Below are positions 11,187-23,453 of a DNA stretch of 64,000 bases, piece by piece. The stretch spans positions 3,906,001 through 3,970,000 of the forward strand of contig NC_026503.1 of assembly GCF_000182925.2 (NCBI RefSeq), in the 5' to 3' direction. The notes under the pieces were generated by a model. It saw only the letters and a program-made list of their open reading frames with translations. It was not told the origin of the DNA and did no database searches. The first letter of the stretch is position 1; each line of letters opens with the position of its first letter. Both the position numbers and the translations under genes were made by a program. This DNA is from Neurospora crassa OR74A. Lineage: Eukaryota > Ascomycota > Sordariomycetes > Sordariales > Sordariaceae.

Positions 11187-13886
11187 GCATCTCTTGATAC
11201 AGGATGTTTAGGCATGTCATGCCTGGTAATAAAATGCATAATCACATTTGGAAGGAGTTGGTAGGCGTACTGCAGCATATTGCACCCATCTAGACCATCA
11301 CTGGCGTGGTCAAACGTGGATTTATTTCAAGAGAATTTGCTATCATTATATCATGACGCGATGAAGATACTGTCAAAGGCAACAGTTTCCGTATATATTG
11401 TTGGCCCTGTATTTCTGTTCTTCTCCTATCATCACTGAAACTGACATTACTCTCCAAAGTAAGCGTCATATCTCATTGCCTTATAAGACATGATATCAGG
11501 ACATTGTAGGAAAAGATAACATGTTACCCCTTGTGAGCTCGTAACTTCTTGCACCAAGGGCGAGCCTGGCTGGCACCGGGAGCGTTCGGAAACGTAGATG
11601 GAACAAAACAGGTGAAACACCTTACCAACGCTCGAGCTAAGGGGACGTTTGATCAAAGCTTCATACTAGTAACCGGGCTGTTTCATGGTGTGCACCATGA
11701 TGCGATGGCTTCTGGGGTATGAAGATTGTTACTAGTTAGTGTTTCCCCTGGTCGGGCCTACGCAAAGGGTCTCGTGCTCCCAACCCACATTCAAAGGGTA
11801 AGGTGGGTTTTTAATGGGCTGAAGCGACTCATGACCTTGGTACACCACGAGATACTACTGCACGAGAGGAGCATCAGGTAATGGTTTACACAGAAAGGCT
11901 ACATTGCTCTGTTTGCGTCTACGCAGGTTGCTTGCCACGTCCGTCCCATATCTCTCGAATCTACCCGTTTCCTACCTCCATGCTTCCGCTTATCTTTCCT
12001 CATGCTTCCCCAGCCGCAACCACTGAGGCGGATAGCAGCTTGTTTACGTTGCGGCAACGTGGTGACACGGGATGAGTATTTATCGGTTGATCATGGTGGT
12101 TGACAGCAACGATTTGCACGTTAGGAGAGGGCGACTCCGATATATAGTCCAGTTGCTTAAAAAGTATATTTGGCTGCCGTCCTTTGATGCCCCAGAGACG
12201 AGCTATATTGGCTCGTCATTCCCACAAAGCCACTCTGGCTTGGATTAGTGATCCGAACCATGATGCTCAGGCCGCAACATCATCGGACACAGCCAGAACG
12301 GCTGAAACTGACGAGCAAAGAGACAAAAGACATGAGAATATGATATCCCGCCGTCGCTGTCATGCCAGACAACGTTGTGTTCGGCTCATGAAGCTATATC
12401 AAGTTAACGGATATAGGCAGCCCGACTACGACAAAAGAGGGTGGGATCGTTTGGTCGAATTTCCGGGTCTCGGTTTATTCATTGGGACTCTCCGGTCATG
12501 TCGCATTTAACCCACAAAGACAGGAAGACTTGGTGAAATTTGGTTTAGGTCGTGAGAGATATATCATGCACCTGAAAAAGGATGAAAAATGGAAATGCTG
12601 AGTGATATTATGTGTCTGATGAAAGAAAAAGTTTCGATTCGACGTTGCTGTTGGACAAATGAGAAGAGCCCACAAGCTGACGCAGTAGTAAAATAGCCCT
12701 CCCCTTTCGGACACCTTCCGTGATGGGATTTATGGGATGGTATTCCCAGCTTCAGTGCCCCCTCCCCCTCCTCAACCTAAGCCCGTCCAAGCCAGCCTGC
12801 CCACGTCACCATCGCTGGGCCACTGGCAGAGAGACTGGAGAAGACTAGCTGTGCCCCTGACAGGAATGACACTGCTGACAGAAGCTTCCCGCCGTCCAGC
12901 AGCATCCGACATGGTGATCTCGACCAACTGCACTACGGAGCAGAGCCGGGAGAGCTAAAGCGGGCAGCAGAGAGCAAACAGGATTCAAGATTCGAGATCA
13001 GGGGAGAAGGAGTGGGGTGCAGACAGAGGTGACGAGGAAGGTAAAGTACCTGTGAGAAACGTCCAGTGCGACGGAGCAATATCCGGACAGCCCAAGCTCA
13101 CAAAGCAACGAAGTGCTACACAGTGCACCGTTGCTATTCCCAAACTTAGAAGTCGTACCTTGGGTATGATGTACCCTGCAGTGAGTGAAGTTTTTGGTCC
13201 AAGGGAAGCCAACCAAGCGACTCTGAGGACCGCCGTTCGACTGAAAGCGATAAACTACCTACCTAATTTGACCATCTTGGAGCCATTGTAGGTAGCAGCC
13301 TAGGTTTGGACAATAAAATGGAGCCACACACTCAATCGGCCACCCGCCAGACCCGATACGTTGCGGCCACCTGCCTGACTGGTCGACCTGGGACAGGCGA
13401 GCGGCTAGCAGCTGCAGGCGGGCAATAGGTGGACCTGAAATGGTGTTGCTGTGCACACTGCACCACAAGCACCTGCCGCCCAAAGAACCTCACAAGTGGA
13501 AGGGAAGGGAAGTGGTGTGGACGGAAGAGACGCCCGTACTGCAGTCCCAGACGGTGCAGCAGGAATGGAAACCCCAAGGAAGACAGTGGCAGGGAGTAGA
13601 GGTAGCTAGCAGGGAGAGCAACTTCGTGATCTCCACACCGGGCACTGCACCGCACCACTGCACCCGACCACGCACCGACGCAGGCACTGCACCGCAAACG
13701 GCTTTCAATCACCATTTGCATCTGGGCCAAAAACATCCACCACAACTATACATCCAACTAACTCCACCACCGCGACAGGGACATTCAACGAGTTGCTGCA
13801 CTGTCCACATCCCACTGTCACCACCGACCGGTCCCTAGCCCATTCATTGTCTAGCGGGAGGTGTCTGTCATCCATTTACCTCTCGT

Positions 13887-13918
13887 CTACCTCTACCTCT
13901 ACCTCTACCTCTACCTCT
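13887..13918. repeat. CTCTAC hexanucleotide microsatellite (about 5 units)
   Basis: Near-perfect tandem CTCTAC units, seen directly, about 560 bases upstream of the STE50 start codon, probably in its promoter or leader. Confidence 0.9.
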
Positions 13919-14194
13919 AGCCGAACTCCATCCGGCCGATTTCCATCACTTCACGACACGGGAACCTGACCGACCGACGAGACGACAAGTTGTTGCTTGT
14001 CAGTCAGACCCGATCCAAACCCGCCTCCGCTTCTCCTACCCGACGCTTGCTGTTGCTCCCACCGCCGTAATTCTCGTCAAATATTGCCCGCTGCTTCCTG
14101 TTGCACGATCCGGCCAACGTCTGTTACTGCAACCAGCCAAGCTTGGAAAGCCCACCGCTGTTGGCCTAGTGGCAGCTCTACCCGCCCACTCGCG

Positions 14195-14232
14195 CCTCCT
14201 CCTCCTCCTCCTCCTCCTCCTCCTCCTCCTCC
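14195..14232. repeat. CCT trinucleotide microsatellite, 12 units
   Basis: Perfect 38-base CCT run about 245 bases upstream of the STE50 start codon, probably inside the transcribed leader. Such runs are length-variable in populations. Confidence 0.95.
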
Positions 14233-14475
14233 ATCCTACTCGTCGCGGAACGGCTCTTGCGCTTCCCGTCACTGGGAAACTGAGGCGCTCCTCTTCGTTT
14301 GTCGACATCAGCAGGACCCTTCGCTCTTCTTTCCCCCGCATGTCGATCCGGACGACGCAGCGCCCATCGCTGATACCCGCTTCTCCGTCTTCGAGCCTCC
14401 CATAAAGAACGACTTCGGGTTTTCTTGACTCCTGCCGCCGCAGCCCCGGCTGTGGAGGCCCGGCAATTCGCAAAC

Positions 14476-16045
14476 ATGAACTTTGACTCGGGCACCGCGT
14501 ACGCTGAGTCGGACGCCGACGACGAGTATGAGCGCGATATTCACGGAAGCTCCCCTATCGATCACACCGATGTCGAGCACTCGCCCATCGATTCTGGCCC
14601 CCCCTCGGCCGAACACACCCCTACAACATATGGCTACCGGAATAGTGCAGACAGACACATAGAAACTTTGATATCCGACTGGTCTGCCGACGACTGCGCC
14701 GACTTCATTGCTTCGATTGGGCTACAGCAATATGCAGATAGATTTATAGGTCCGTTGCGATTATATGAGCAAAAGGTTGCCTATGGCCTTGACTTCCGCT
14801 AACTCCACGCACAGAAAACGAGATTGTGGGAGAGGCCCTGGTCGCGTTGCAACATGATGATCTCAAGTCGATGGGCATTAACAGTGTTGGCCACCGCTTG
14901 ATGATTCTGAAATCAGTCTACGATGTAAAGAAGGCTCAAGATGTTCCTATCGAGGACGACCATTACATGCCTCTCAGTACGTGTCGCGCCCCCTTACCTT
15001 GTGCAGTTTTCGAGTGCTAACATACCAAACTTGCAAAGCCGCCGCGACCGAAGCGCTATCGGCGAACGCCACCCTCAACGACATTAAACATCTCGCTGAG
15101 CAGTTGCGTTTGAGAGACGAGCGCATGAGCCTCTTCGAGCAAGACCTGCGCCGGTTAACCGAAGACTTTAGGAGGTTACGGGAAGATATGCTACCGGCAT
15201 TGCGACTCGCCAAGGATGCTCAGCAACCGTTACCAAGTGGACCGTCTTACGAATCTACTTTGTCACCGCCAGCTCCAGCCTCGTCGGCGGGTAGCCAGCC
15301 AAGTGCCGGCCTAAGTCGGCAATATTCTACCAAGAGGATCATGCTTGGGACAACGCCGAAAGCAGTCTCCCCTTCTCATCTTCAGACTTCCCACGGCCCG
15401 CCATACGACTCTTCTGCATCTAGTAGAGGTATGCTGTCGTCGTCTCATCTTGGCGCCCTGAACGGGTCTAGTGCCAACACAACCTCCGGTGGTTATCCAT
15501 CACCGAACATGCCATCGCCTACCTCTCCGCCCACCACCAACATGTCAGGCACTACCCTCGATCCGAGGTCTTATCGCGGTGATAACCAACCCCCATCATC
15601 GAGCCGGTCCACCTTTGGCGATAACGATCACTACGGTTCTCAAGACAAACAGCCTGTGTCCGCTCCCCGCAGAGGACAGACGCCAGCACCTGATACCCCT
15701 GGTTCCGCGAGCAACGCGTCCGTCGAGATCTTCAAGTCATTCAGGGTCAGTATGGATGACCCATGCTATAAGGTTCTTCCGGCAGCGCTCAAAAAGTACC
15801 AAATCAACGCTCCGTGGGATCAATACGCCCTGTATATCGTATATGGCGATCAAGAACGGTGTCTAGGACTGGACGAGAAGCCTCTCATATTGTTCAAGCA
15901 GCTGGACAAGGAAGGAAAGAAGCCCATGTTTATGCTAAGGAAGACGAACAACGCTCCAGCTGAGGAACAACCCGGGAGCGCAGGACTATCGGCTGCGGCT
16001 CGCGGGGCGACGACCGTTTACGATCCACCGGGAGGTATCATATAG
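14476..16045 (+). CDS. STE50: Ste50-type MAPK-cascade adaptor (SAM and RA domains)
   Basis: Scaffold that binds the MAPKKK Ste11 through its SAM domain and links it to small GTPases/membrane through its Ras-association domain; in plant-pathogenic fungi the orthologue (Mst50) is needed for appressorium and mating signalling. Exons 14476-14749, 14815-14976, 15039-16045 give 480 residues; introns are 65 and 62 nt with CTAAC branch sites. SAM domain about residues 66-130 (WSADDCADFIASIGLQQYAD ... LKSMGINSVGHRLMILKSV). A Leu/Arg-rich coiled coil follows (LRLRDERMSLFEQDLRR), then a 200-residue Ser/Pro-rich linker, then the RA domain about 375-450 (FRVSMDDPCYKVLPAALKKY, GLDEKPLILFKQLD) and a short tail ending DPPGGII. 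The ATG at 14476 is the first ATG in this frame. Upstream ATGs in other frames suggest translational control. Confidence 0.95.
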
Positions 16046-17079
16046 GCGAATACTGGGGCGGGAGCAAGACTGTGGTGATGCTGGGTACTGCCCGTCCACT
16101 ATCCGAGCCGAACCGCTGGGGTGCCTTTCCGGGCTGCACAGCTTTTGCATAGCGTGACGGAGGATTACGCTGTGAAGGAAGGCTTGGCATAACTGGAGGT
16201 CCGTCGCTCGAGTGGAAATGTCTATGAGAAGAAGAGAAGGCTGAGTCGATGTTCAACGGTTCAGTGTCGTATGACCGGCGGTCAGTTTCGTCAGGTTAGC
16301 TCTTATCTGGCCTGGAATGGGCGGCTTGATAGCTGAGTTGGTGGAAAGGCAACCGCTGACATGGACTCAAATCTCCACATACACAATTCCAAGAATATTT
16401 TGTGTATGAGAACGGTATACCAGTTAGCATTGCCTCTTTTGTTATCTTTCCTATTTAATTCATTGGTGAGCGGCATGGCAACGGGTTGGAGAAAATAGCT
16501 TACTGCGCAACGGGGGGAATTAGGAGAAGGAGGCGTATTTGGTGAACTCAATCCCATCCGAAAGCGTCGTCCACAATTTTCAAGAACAATATGTTTCGGT
16601 ATCAACGTGCTTGGAACTCATCTGGTCTGATTGATTGAAGCAACGCCGAGGAAGAGGAGGAGGACGTCAAAGAGGAGAGGAGCCGGGAAAGGGATGGGGG
16701 TCAAGTGGTGGGTTAAGAAAACTTTCGAACTTCTTGTGTTATTTATTTATCATTTAGAGTGAAGAGATTACAAACTCTGGTGCTTGAACAATTTGCACAA
16801 CTGTGGGATTTATATCCCGGTGATTGCCGTTGCCCCAACATCTTCCAACTCCGTAATGTCAAAAAAAACACATTGTCAAGACCAAGAAGCTCTCAGATAG
16901 TATTCGTCAGGACGACGAGGACATCCATATCTTTAAATTATGGAATCGACAAAAAAACAAGTTTTCGCTACTTTTACGCAACCATATACCTATGCTGGGA
17001 AATACGAATTACGTCCCATCAGGTATTTCCGTCACCTGCACCACCCAACAACTCAAAGTCCTCAAAAGACCCAGGCTAG
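16046..17079. other. Convergent intergenic region STE50 / MAPEG gene
   Basis: About 1 kb between two convergent 3' ends. I see no gene, repeat or RNA in it; the AT-richer part near 16740-17000 probably carries polyadenylation signals for both genes. Confidence 0.5.
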
Positions 17080-17845
17080 TTATAGCGCATTCCCAGCCTT
17101 AATAAAGAGACTGAAAATCGCTCCCAACCCCGCCATCCACGCAAGACTTCTCACAGGCGCAAACTTGCGGTTATCCTGCAAAAAGACATAGACAAGATTG
17201 TACACCAGTCTGGTGCCAAGGTAAAAGAGCGAGAGCTTGTTGACCGTCTCCACGGGCAACTTGGCGGCGTTGGCGGCCACGACGCCGGCGGCGTAAAGCC
17301 CAATGGTCTCAAGCCCGTTGTTGGCGGCCGCCTTGGCGCGCAGGATGCGGTTTACCTGCTGTTTGGAGAGGGTGGTGTCCTTGGCGAGGTGTTCCTCAGT
17401 TTTGCGGGGGCTGTAAAGAGGGAAAAGGGAAAAGAGTGAGTCTAGTGGTTCATTGTCGTAATGAAGTTCATGTTGTAGTGTATACGGAGGGGACACGGGA
17501 GAGGAGTGTAATTGGACTGGGAATGGATGGGATTGATGGAGGGACGGGACGGGAACTTACTTGGCCAAGTCATAGTTCTTACCGGCAGCCATGCTGGCGT
17601 AGAAGTTGGGGAGGAGGGCGAGCACAAAGGCCGCGGGGACCTGGTAGCTTGTGTGTCAGAGTGATTTTTGTTTTGTCGAGATTGATGATTTGGGTTTTCT
17701 TCATTCCAAGGCACGTCATCTGCCTCTCAAGAAACCGAAGCGTGAAGGGAACCGTACATCGATTTCTCTTCACATGTTATGAGACAAGGTAGGTACATAC
17801 CGAATGGAGAGACCAGTTGGACGAAAGATCAAGAAAGGGAGCCAT
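17080..17845 (-). CDS. MAPEG-family membrane protein
   Basis: Small four-helix membrane protein of the eicosanoid/glutathione metabolism (MAPEG) superfamily. Exons on the minus strand: 17845-17801, 17640-17561, 17410-17080, giving 151 residues, the usual family length; introns 160 and 150 nt are longer than most here. After MAPFLDLSSNWSLHS comes the first helix VPAAFVLALLPNFYA, then the polar YDLANPRKTEE loop with the Asn-Pro-Arg signature. QVNRILRAKAAANNGLETIG follows, the Arg-Ala-(x)-Asn-Gly-E family core, then LPVETVNKLSLFYLGTRLVY and a last hydrophobic helix. Fungal members of this branch are mostly uncharacterised and need not be glutathione transferases. Intron 1 contains one of the local GGTAGGTACATACC motifs. 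Confidence 0.85.
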
Positions 17846-19197
17846 TGTGATGGAGTTAGTGATCAAGTAATTTTGAATGGGAGTTTTTGAAGTATTCTAT
17901 TGCTTTTCAAAGTGCGATGCAGTGACGTACGCCAAATATGCTCAGGTAATAGAGAGGACAGAGGCACTTTTATATCACACTTGCAGTGAGGAGGGGTCCA
18001 CGATCGAACAGCTCCGATGATGACGGCGGATGAAGCTTGTGTGGGGGTGACAGGGGTACATGGAAGGGGAACCTCCTAGGGAAGAAGGATCGATCCACTC
18101 GGTGCCCCATGCCCCTGTGGTCCAAAATTCTGTAGCCATTGTCCTCCCGCCCCATGCGCCTCATGAGCCACTCCGTAGGTATCCACCGAGTACCCCTAAG
18201 ATCAGTAAACAGAAATCGTAGGCGCTATGCTGAAACATTTGCCTGATGCAGAGTCTCTTTCCTAAATTAGTCCTTGAAGGATTGCGCGGGGCCAAGCCTG
18301 CTATGATGCTAGATGGGGACGTATCTGATAGGCACGGATGCTTGCGAAACCAGAGTTCCAGGAATGAGTATCACATGAAGGATTTGATGGACTCGACGGT
18401 ACTAACTATCAACAGGCGAGATGCATCAAGACATTTGGATTACTGAACAGAATTGAATGGGACACAGTCTCGATCGCGATAAAGCATATCAGCCTCCTGA
18501 TATGGCAGTTGTCCCGAGAAACATCCATTTCCGCTTCCAGTTCTCTCTTTGCAAAGTCTCTTGAACCGAATCCGCTTTTATTTCTCTACCAACAAACAAA
18601 TTTTGAAAACATACGCGGCGTGGCGTGTCCCTCTTGGATATAAGCCTGGGGAGACAGACACGCATCGACTTCACCGAACATCCTCTCTTCTGCCCTCTCC
18701 TCATTCTGTAGCTTCCCCATCTTGTCATCAACCTTTCTCCCCCCCTCCGCCCTTCCTTCTTTTCTTGCTTCGCCCATCTCCTTCTATCCCTTGTGATAGA
18801 ATAGGTATCCTTACGTTCCATGTCTGTGAGGAAAATGATGCGCCCATGTAAAAAGAAAAGGCATGGAAAAGAACACCCATTTGGTAATACCTATAACCCC
18901 TTTCTGAATTTGCGCAAACGTAGATGTGAGCAAAGTAGAAGAAAACCCAGGTAAATTTGCGGCGAGAATGCTCTTGCTACAATGGAGGACATTGCCTATC
19001 CAAAGCAGGGACTAGATCGCGCGTAGGGTGATTGAATCGTGTGATCGCTTGTGACTCCTTTGAGAGTGGAATGATTCTCTTCGAAGTCATTGGGCTGGCA
19101 AGACGTGAGTAGGGCAACATGAAGCCATGCACCATGCTTTTCGGAAGAGGCTATCCGGCGATCGTGAAAAGCTGACGGGATGTCGTCGAGTGTACAA
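17846..19197. other. Intergenic region MAPEG promoter / eIF4B 3' side
   Basis: About 1.35 kb. The segment 18690-18790 is a strong CT-rich tract on the plus strand (purine-rich on the transcribed minus strand), which produces spurious Lys/Arg-rich frames. No gene was recognised. Confidence 0.5.
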
Positions 19198-21320
19198 TTA
19201 GTAAGCACGGTTGGTGCCACGACGGTTCTTGCTGGGGCCAGAGACTGTCGTCCAGCCGTCATCTTCCCCGGCGGCGGCGGGAGTAGCGGGAGCCTGCTCC
19301 GCACCGGCAGCCGGGGTAGCCTGGGCGGGCTGGGAGGCGGGGGCACCGCCGTTCGCACGAGGGCCGCGGCCAGAGTCGCTACGAGGAGCGCGAGAAGCGC
19401 GATCAGCGGGGACACGGTCGTTGCGGCGAGGCCCACCAGAAGCGGCACCACCACGAGGTTCCCTAGGAGCAGAGCGCCAGTTACCGCTCTCGGTGGCTCT
19501 AGTCTTAGGGGCCTCGCGGGGCTCACGGGCCTTGACGGGGAGCTTCTGATCGGCAGCTACACCGTTGGCAGGAGCAGCACCGGGGGACTTGACCTCTTCC
19601 TCAGCAGCAGGGGCAGGGGCCTCAACGGGCTTCTCAGCCTCAGCCTTCGCGGCCGCGGCATCCGCTTCAGCCTTCTCAGCCTCGGCCTTAGCAGCGGCCT
19701 CCTTAGCAAGACGCTTCTCCTCCTTAGCCTTCTCGTCGGCCTCCTTCTTCTCCTTGAGGGCTTGAAGGCGCTTCTCCTCGATCTCGCGTTCGCGGGCGGC
19801 AGTATCGATGGGGCGAGCGGCACCGAAGGGGCTGGCCTTCGAGTCAGTCGAAGCGGTCGATCCAGCCTCGGGGGCTTCTGAAACGGTTCTCTTGGCGAGG
19901 TTCAGCTTAGGGCGACCGACAGGAAGAGCAGCCGAGGGCGCCGGAGAGTTGGGGACGCTTCCTTCACGAGACTCGGTAGCAGGACGCATGCTGTTGCGCC
20001 ATTGGTTGTCCTTCTCAGCGGCAGTAGGAGCGCGCTCGGGACGGTCGCCAAACTCGCGGCGGGGAGGACGGGAAGTATCTTGACGACCCTCACCAGGGCC
20101 CCAAGCAGCGGGGGAAGCCCTCCTATCATTGCGGAAAGACTCGCCACGGGCCTCAAGGGGACGCGAGCGAGAGGAATCTCTGATTTGCTCAGTGGGCTCC
20201 GCAGGGGGGAGGGGACCACGTCTTTCCCAGTTGCCGAAATCGCGAACCTTGCCATCGTCGGCAGGGGCAAACTCTCTGGGGGCTCTACGCTCGCCAAAGT
20301 CACGTTGGGGGCGGTCACGTCCGGGCAAGTCGGGAAGGGGTCCTCTGCGCTCCCAGGTAGGGAGATCACGGCTCGACTCACCCCTGTCGCTGTATCCCTG
20401 CTTGGCTGCGAGGCTGTCAATACCACAATCAGACATAGGACTCATATATGGGAACACATACGGGGATCGGCAATCTTGATGCGGATGCTACGACCGTCAA
20501 AGGTCTCTCCATCACGGGTCAAGGCAGTCTTGAGACCCTCGACATCCTTGAACTCGGCATAGGCAAAACCCTTGGGGCGCTGAGTCTCGCGGTCCTCGAT
20601 GATGCGGACATTCACGACATCGCAGCCCTCAAAGAACTCGGTAACGGACTCGGCGGTCGCGTTGTATGAAAGGTTACCGAGATGAGCGGTGAAAGGGGGC
20701 CTGGTAGGAAGCTGGGCCGGGCTGATGTTGTCGCGGAGGGAGGAATAACCTGTCATAACTCCAAGGTCAACACAGGGGCAAGCCGACTAGTTGTTGGAAG
20801 GTTGACCTACCGCGGTCAGCAAACGAAGAGCCTCCACCATAGGTGGAAGGGCCGCGACGCTCAGAGGGAGGGAGAGGTTGAGTGCCGGAGGCTAGACTGT
20901 ATGTTAACGAAACAATATCAAAGGACGACGGAGGCGGCGTTACTTACCATAGGTGTCCTCGACCTCATCAGCCCAAGAGCCGCCGAAAGCTGTACGATAT
21001 GTTAGTCGTAGGTCTCATTAAGAAACAGGAACGGGATTGACATGACCACCCTGCTAGGTGGGCTGGTGCCTTGGCGTGGAGGGGGAGGGGTCAACTCACA
21101 GGGTTCGTTCAAAAATTCGCCCAGAGAAAGCTTCTGGACTTCCTTCTTCTTGGGAGCTGTTGCAAACCCGAATCAGCATGTGACGCCAGCGAGAAGACGG
21201 TGGGACGGTAGGGTCGGAGGGGCGCGAGGTATGGTAGGTTGGGTTTGGAGAGTGGTCGACGAAGTCATGGCGACAGTGACGGTGATGATGATGTCGTCGG
21301 CGATAGTGGTGCTCACCCAT
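19198..21320 (-). CDS. TIF3: Translation initiation factor eIF4B
   Basis: RNA-binding cofactor that stimulates the eIF4A helicase during ribosome recruitment in the cytoplasm. Six exons on the minus strand: 21320-21317, 21156-21100, 20989-20948, 20891-20811, 20749-20462, 20405-19198, total 559 residues, all phases closing. Exon 1 is only ATG-G. The spliced N-terminus MAPKKKEVQKLSLGEFLNEP, then GGSWADEVEDTYG, is the conserved eIF4B start. One RRM lies at about 83-157 with RNP2 AHLGNLSY and RNP1 KGFAYAEF. The tail is disordered, with two copies of WERRGPLP (the Tif3-type repeats), an Ala/Glu/Lys-rich helix (EEKRLQALKEKKEADEKAKE) and an Arg/Gly-rich end, WTTVSGPSKNRRGTNRAY. The acceptors at 20892 and 20406 were chosen over nearer AGs because only they keep the frame. 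Confidence 0.95.
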
Positions 21321-22304
21321 GATTGCGGTTTTTTGAAAAGCCTACGTCGCGACAGACGATGGTCGCAAGCGTAGACGAGGGGGGGTGGTTTGCCGGAGAG
21401 GAGTATTCTAGCCGGCGGGTTGATGGTAATGACCTCGAGGTGATCCGAGAGCGATGGAGGAGGAGTGTCGAGTACCGGTTGAGAGGACGCAGCTGGTGGT
21501 ACCGACAAAGTGGAAGGGAAGGACGAATGGTAGACGAGGATGGGGGTCGCCGTTGGTTCCGTCGTGATTTCCCAAGTGGGTTCGAGATTCGGCGTTGCGG
21601 GCAGGACGACAAAAAAATTCGTCTTTTGATAGAAGGTGGAATCCAGTGGAGGGTTAACATTTTTTTGCTCGGCATTGAGTGGGCAGGTGGGCTGCGTGGG
21701 GCGTGGGCGCTGGTGGCCTGGTGGGTGAATGTGGGAAAGTGCGTGCGGTGCAATGGCTGCGCTAGTTCGCATGTGGCTTAGCGCGAGTCAACTTACGCAC
21801 CTCCACCTTCTCGACGGGACTTTAAAGTTGCGCGCTAGCAGAAGGATTCAGTGGTGTTCTTGCAGTGCAGAGAGCCCTGGTGCCGCTTTTGGTGCTGCCC
21901 GCATCGACTGGACCTTCCATTCCTTTCGCACCCCTCATTGCGGGCCGTCATTCTGGGCTCCCCCGCTATCGCTACCCCGTGCCTTCCACTTCACTGTTGC
22001 TGCTCATAGCCTCCAGGCTCCCGATCTCTTCTCTAACGAAAGCCCGGCAAATAGTATAACTCCAGTCCCATCTCGCCTTCCAACTGGTTGAGGGAACCAA
22101 GGCTGGACTCAAGTAACGAATAGTAACCCAGAGCAATACTAGGTACCTTACCAAATGTGCTCTGAGTGGGAAGCCCAACTCTTTGTATGATTTAGTTCAC
22201 GGGGCGCATCTGACAGGTTTAAGCCATCATCCGAGGTTCACAGCACTCGGCAGATCAGACTATTAAGAGAAAACGGACTCGAGGAGTCCCGTCCACAGCT
22301 GGAA
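21321..22304. other. Divergent promoter region eIF4B / Tim17-like gene
   Basis: About 1 kb between two divergently transcribed starts. The 200-aa minus-strand frame overlapping 21173-21772 is Pro/Ser/Thr-rich without a domain and probably reflects eIF4B leader and intron 1. No RNA gene was seen. Confidence 0.55.
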
Positions 22305-23169
22305 ATGAAGAGGATCGAGTCTCCTGTCCTCAACAAGGTGTTGAGTGACAACGTAAACAGTGCACAGATGCCGACTCTTTCAGATAATGCGCCCAAAGAA
22401 CAGATGGGTGATCAAGTCCCTTCCTTCTCTCATACACGGCCGAATCCAGTCCTTGGCCCTGCATTGAAACTTGGAGTCGGTGTGGGTGAGTTGAAACCCA
22501 AAGCTACTTGACTTTTCTTACAGCCGACGGACTGACACTGCGGGCTTAGGAACCTTGGGTCTCCTTACCGGAGCTGCAGCCGGCATTATTCGTTCAGCGC
22601 CCCCAGGATTATATGCAGCGACAACTGGTATTCAGTGGTTCGTCCTGAGTTCCAGTTTCTGGGGTGCGTATGCTCTGCCCTTGAACGTACAATGTCATGT
22701 AATCTATAGTACTAACCTTCTCCAGGTGCTCGTCAGTTTGCTCTTAACTCTCTGGCAAACGGCGCCGATTCTTCCCCTTCGAGCAACAATTTCATAGCAA
22801 CAAGCTCTGCTGGTGCATTTTCGGGAGCCACGGCGGGCTTACTTCGTAAGTTGAACAGTAGAGGTATCCCGAGGTGCGGCAACTGAGCTAACATAGATGG
22901 CAGGCGGACCGAGAAACATCCTACCGGGCGCAGTCGTCTTTTCACTGCTCGGCCTGGGTGGCGCGGCTCTTCAGAACAGAATCAAGTCGAAAGAGCAGTC
23001 TGAGAGTTGGTTCCGCAAAGTTATTGACGGCAAATGGAGCCCTATCACCCGCATTACTAATGAGGATTGGGAAAGGATACTTGAGGAGAAGCTGCTGCGA
23101 GTCGAGACAGAAATTGCCGTCTTGGATGACTCGATCGAAGAACTACGCAAGAACGAAAGGCAGACCTAG
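22305..23169 (+). CDS. Tim17/22/23-family-like mitochondrial membrane protein
   Basis: Exons 22305-22485, 22550-22663, 22726-22845, 22904-23169 give 226 residues in a clean frame. The N-terminus is polar. It is followed by Gly/Ala-rich hydrophobic segments typical of the Tim17 superfamily: GTLGLLTGAAAGIIRSAPPG, GIQWFVLSSSFWGARQF, SSAGAFSGATAGLLRGPRN and LPGAVVFSLLGLGGAALQNR. A C-terminal charged domain carries WFRKVIDGKWSPITRITNED, then ERILEEKLLRVETEIAVLDD, a likely coiled coil facing the aqueous side. I recognise this arrangement as a fungal Tim17/Tim22/Tim23/Pmp24-type protein of unassigned role, probably in the mitochondrial inner membrane. It is not the core Tim17, Tim22 or Tim23 subunit, which lack this C-terminal domain. 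The acceptor after GGCAG at 22903 was preferred because it keeps LLRGPRN in frame. Confidence 0.75.
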
Positions 23170-23435
23170 TTGACCGTGGTGCGCTTTGTACCATTGAGGA
23201 TGTTTGTAGAACCAACGGCTATGATGGCGCATAGCCATGCCCAAAAGCTGCTGAGCTTTTTGACGACGTCCTATTCACGAGGTCAGAACTCTCGCACGCT
23301 TCGAGAGGACGTGAATGTTTTCTCTCCATGAACCCCTTATCCTGTGTCCGTGTTTATGTGGTCCAAGCTTTCAGGGGGAGTTCTTGGCATTTGGGGATTT
23401 CCATCGAGGTAACCTTCTGCAACATAGGTTTAGAA

Positions 23436-23453
23436 CCCCCCCCCCCCCCCCCC
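23436..23453. repeat. C18 homopolymer
   Basis: Eighteen uninterrupted C residues on the plus strand (G18 on the minus strand) downstream of the Tim17-like gene. Its exact length may be affected by sequencing or assembly error. Confidence 0.9.

Larger units (their letters stand above)
11187..14475. other. Long intergenic region before STE50
   Basis: About 3.3 kb. It holds a CTCTAC hexamer array (13887-13918), a 14-bp direct repeat GGCACTGCACCGCA at 13641 and 13683, TAGGTAGG-type motifs at 13255-13305 and a CCT array (14195-14232). The 3' part is C-rich and probably includes a long STE50 leader with several upstream ATGs. Open frames here lack domains. Confidence 0.55.

Noticed and set aside
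1-17845. Possible secondary-metabolite cluster around the LaeA-like methyltransferase and sugar transporter
   Set aside because: No polyketide synthase, NRPS, terpene cyclase, P450 or cluster regulator nearby; neighbours are housekeeping genes.
19180-20562. Overlapping Gly/Ser/Leu-rich frames on the plus strand opposite eIF4B
   Set aside because: Low-complexity shadows of the Ala/Glu/Arg-rich eIF4B tail.
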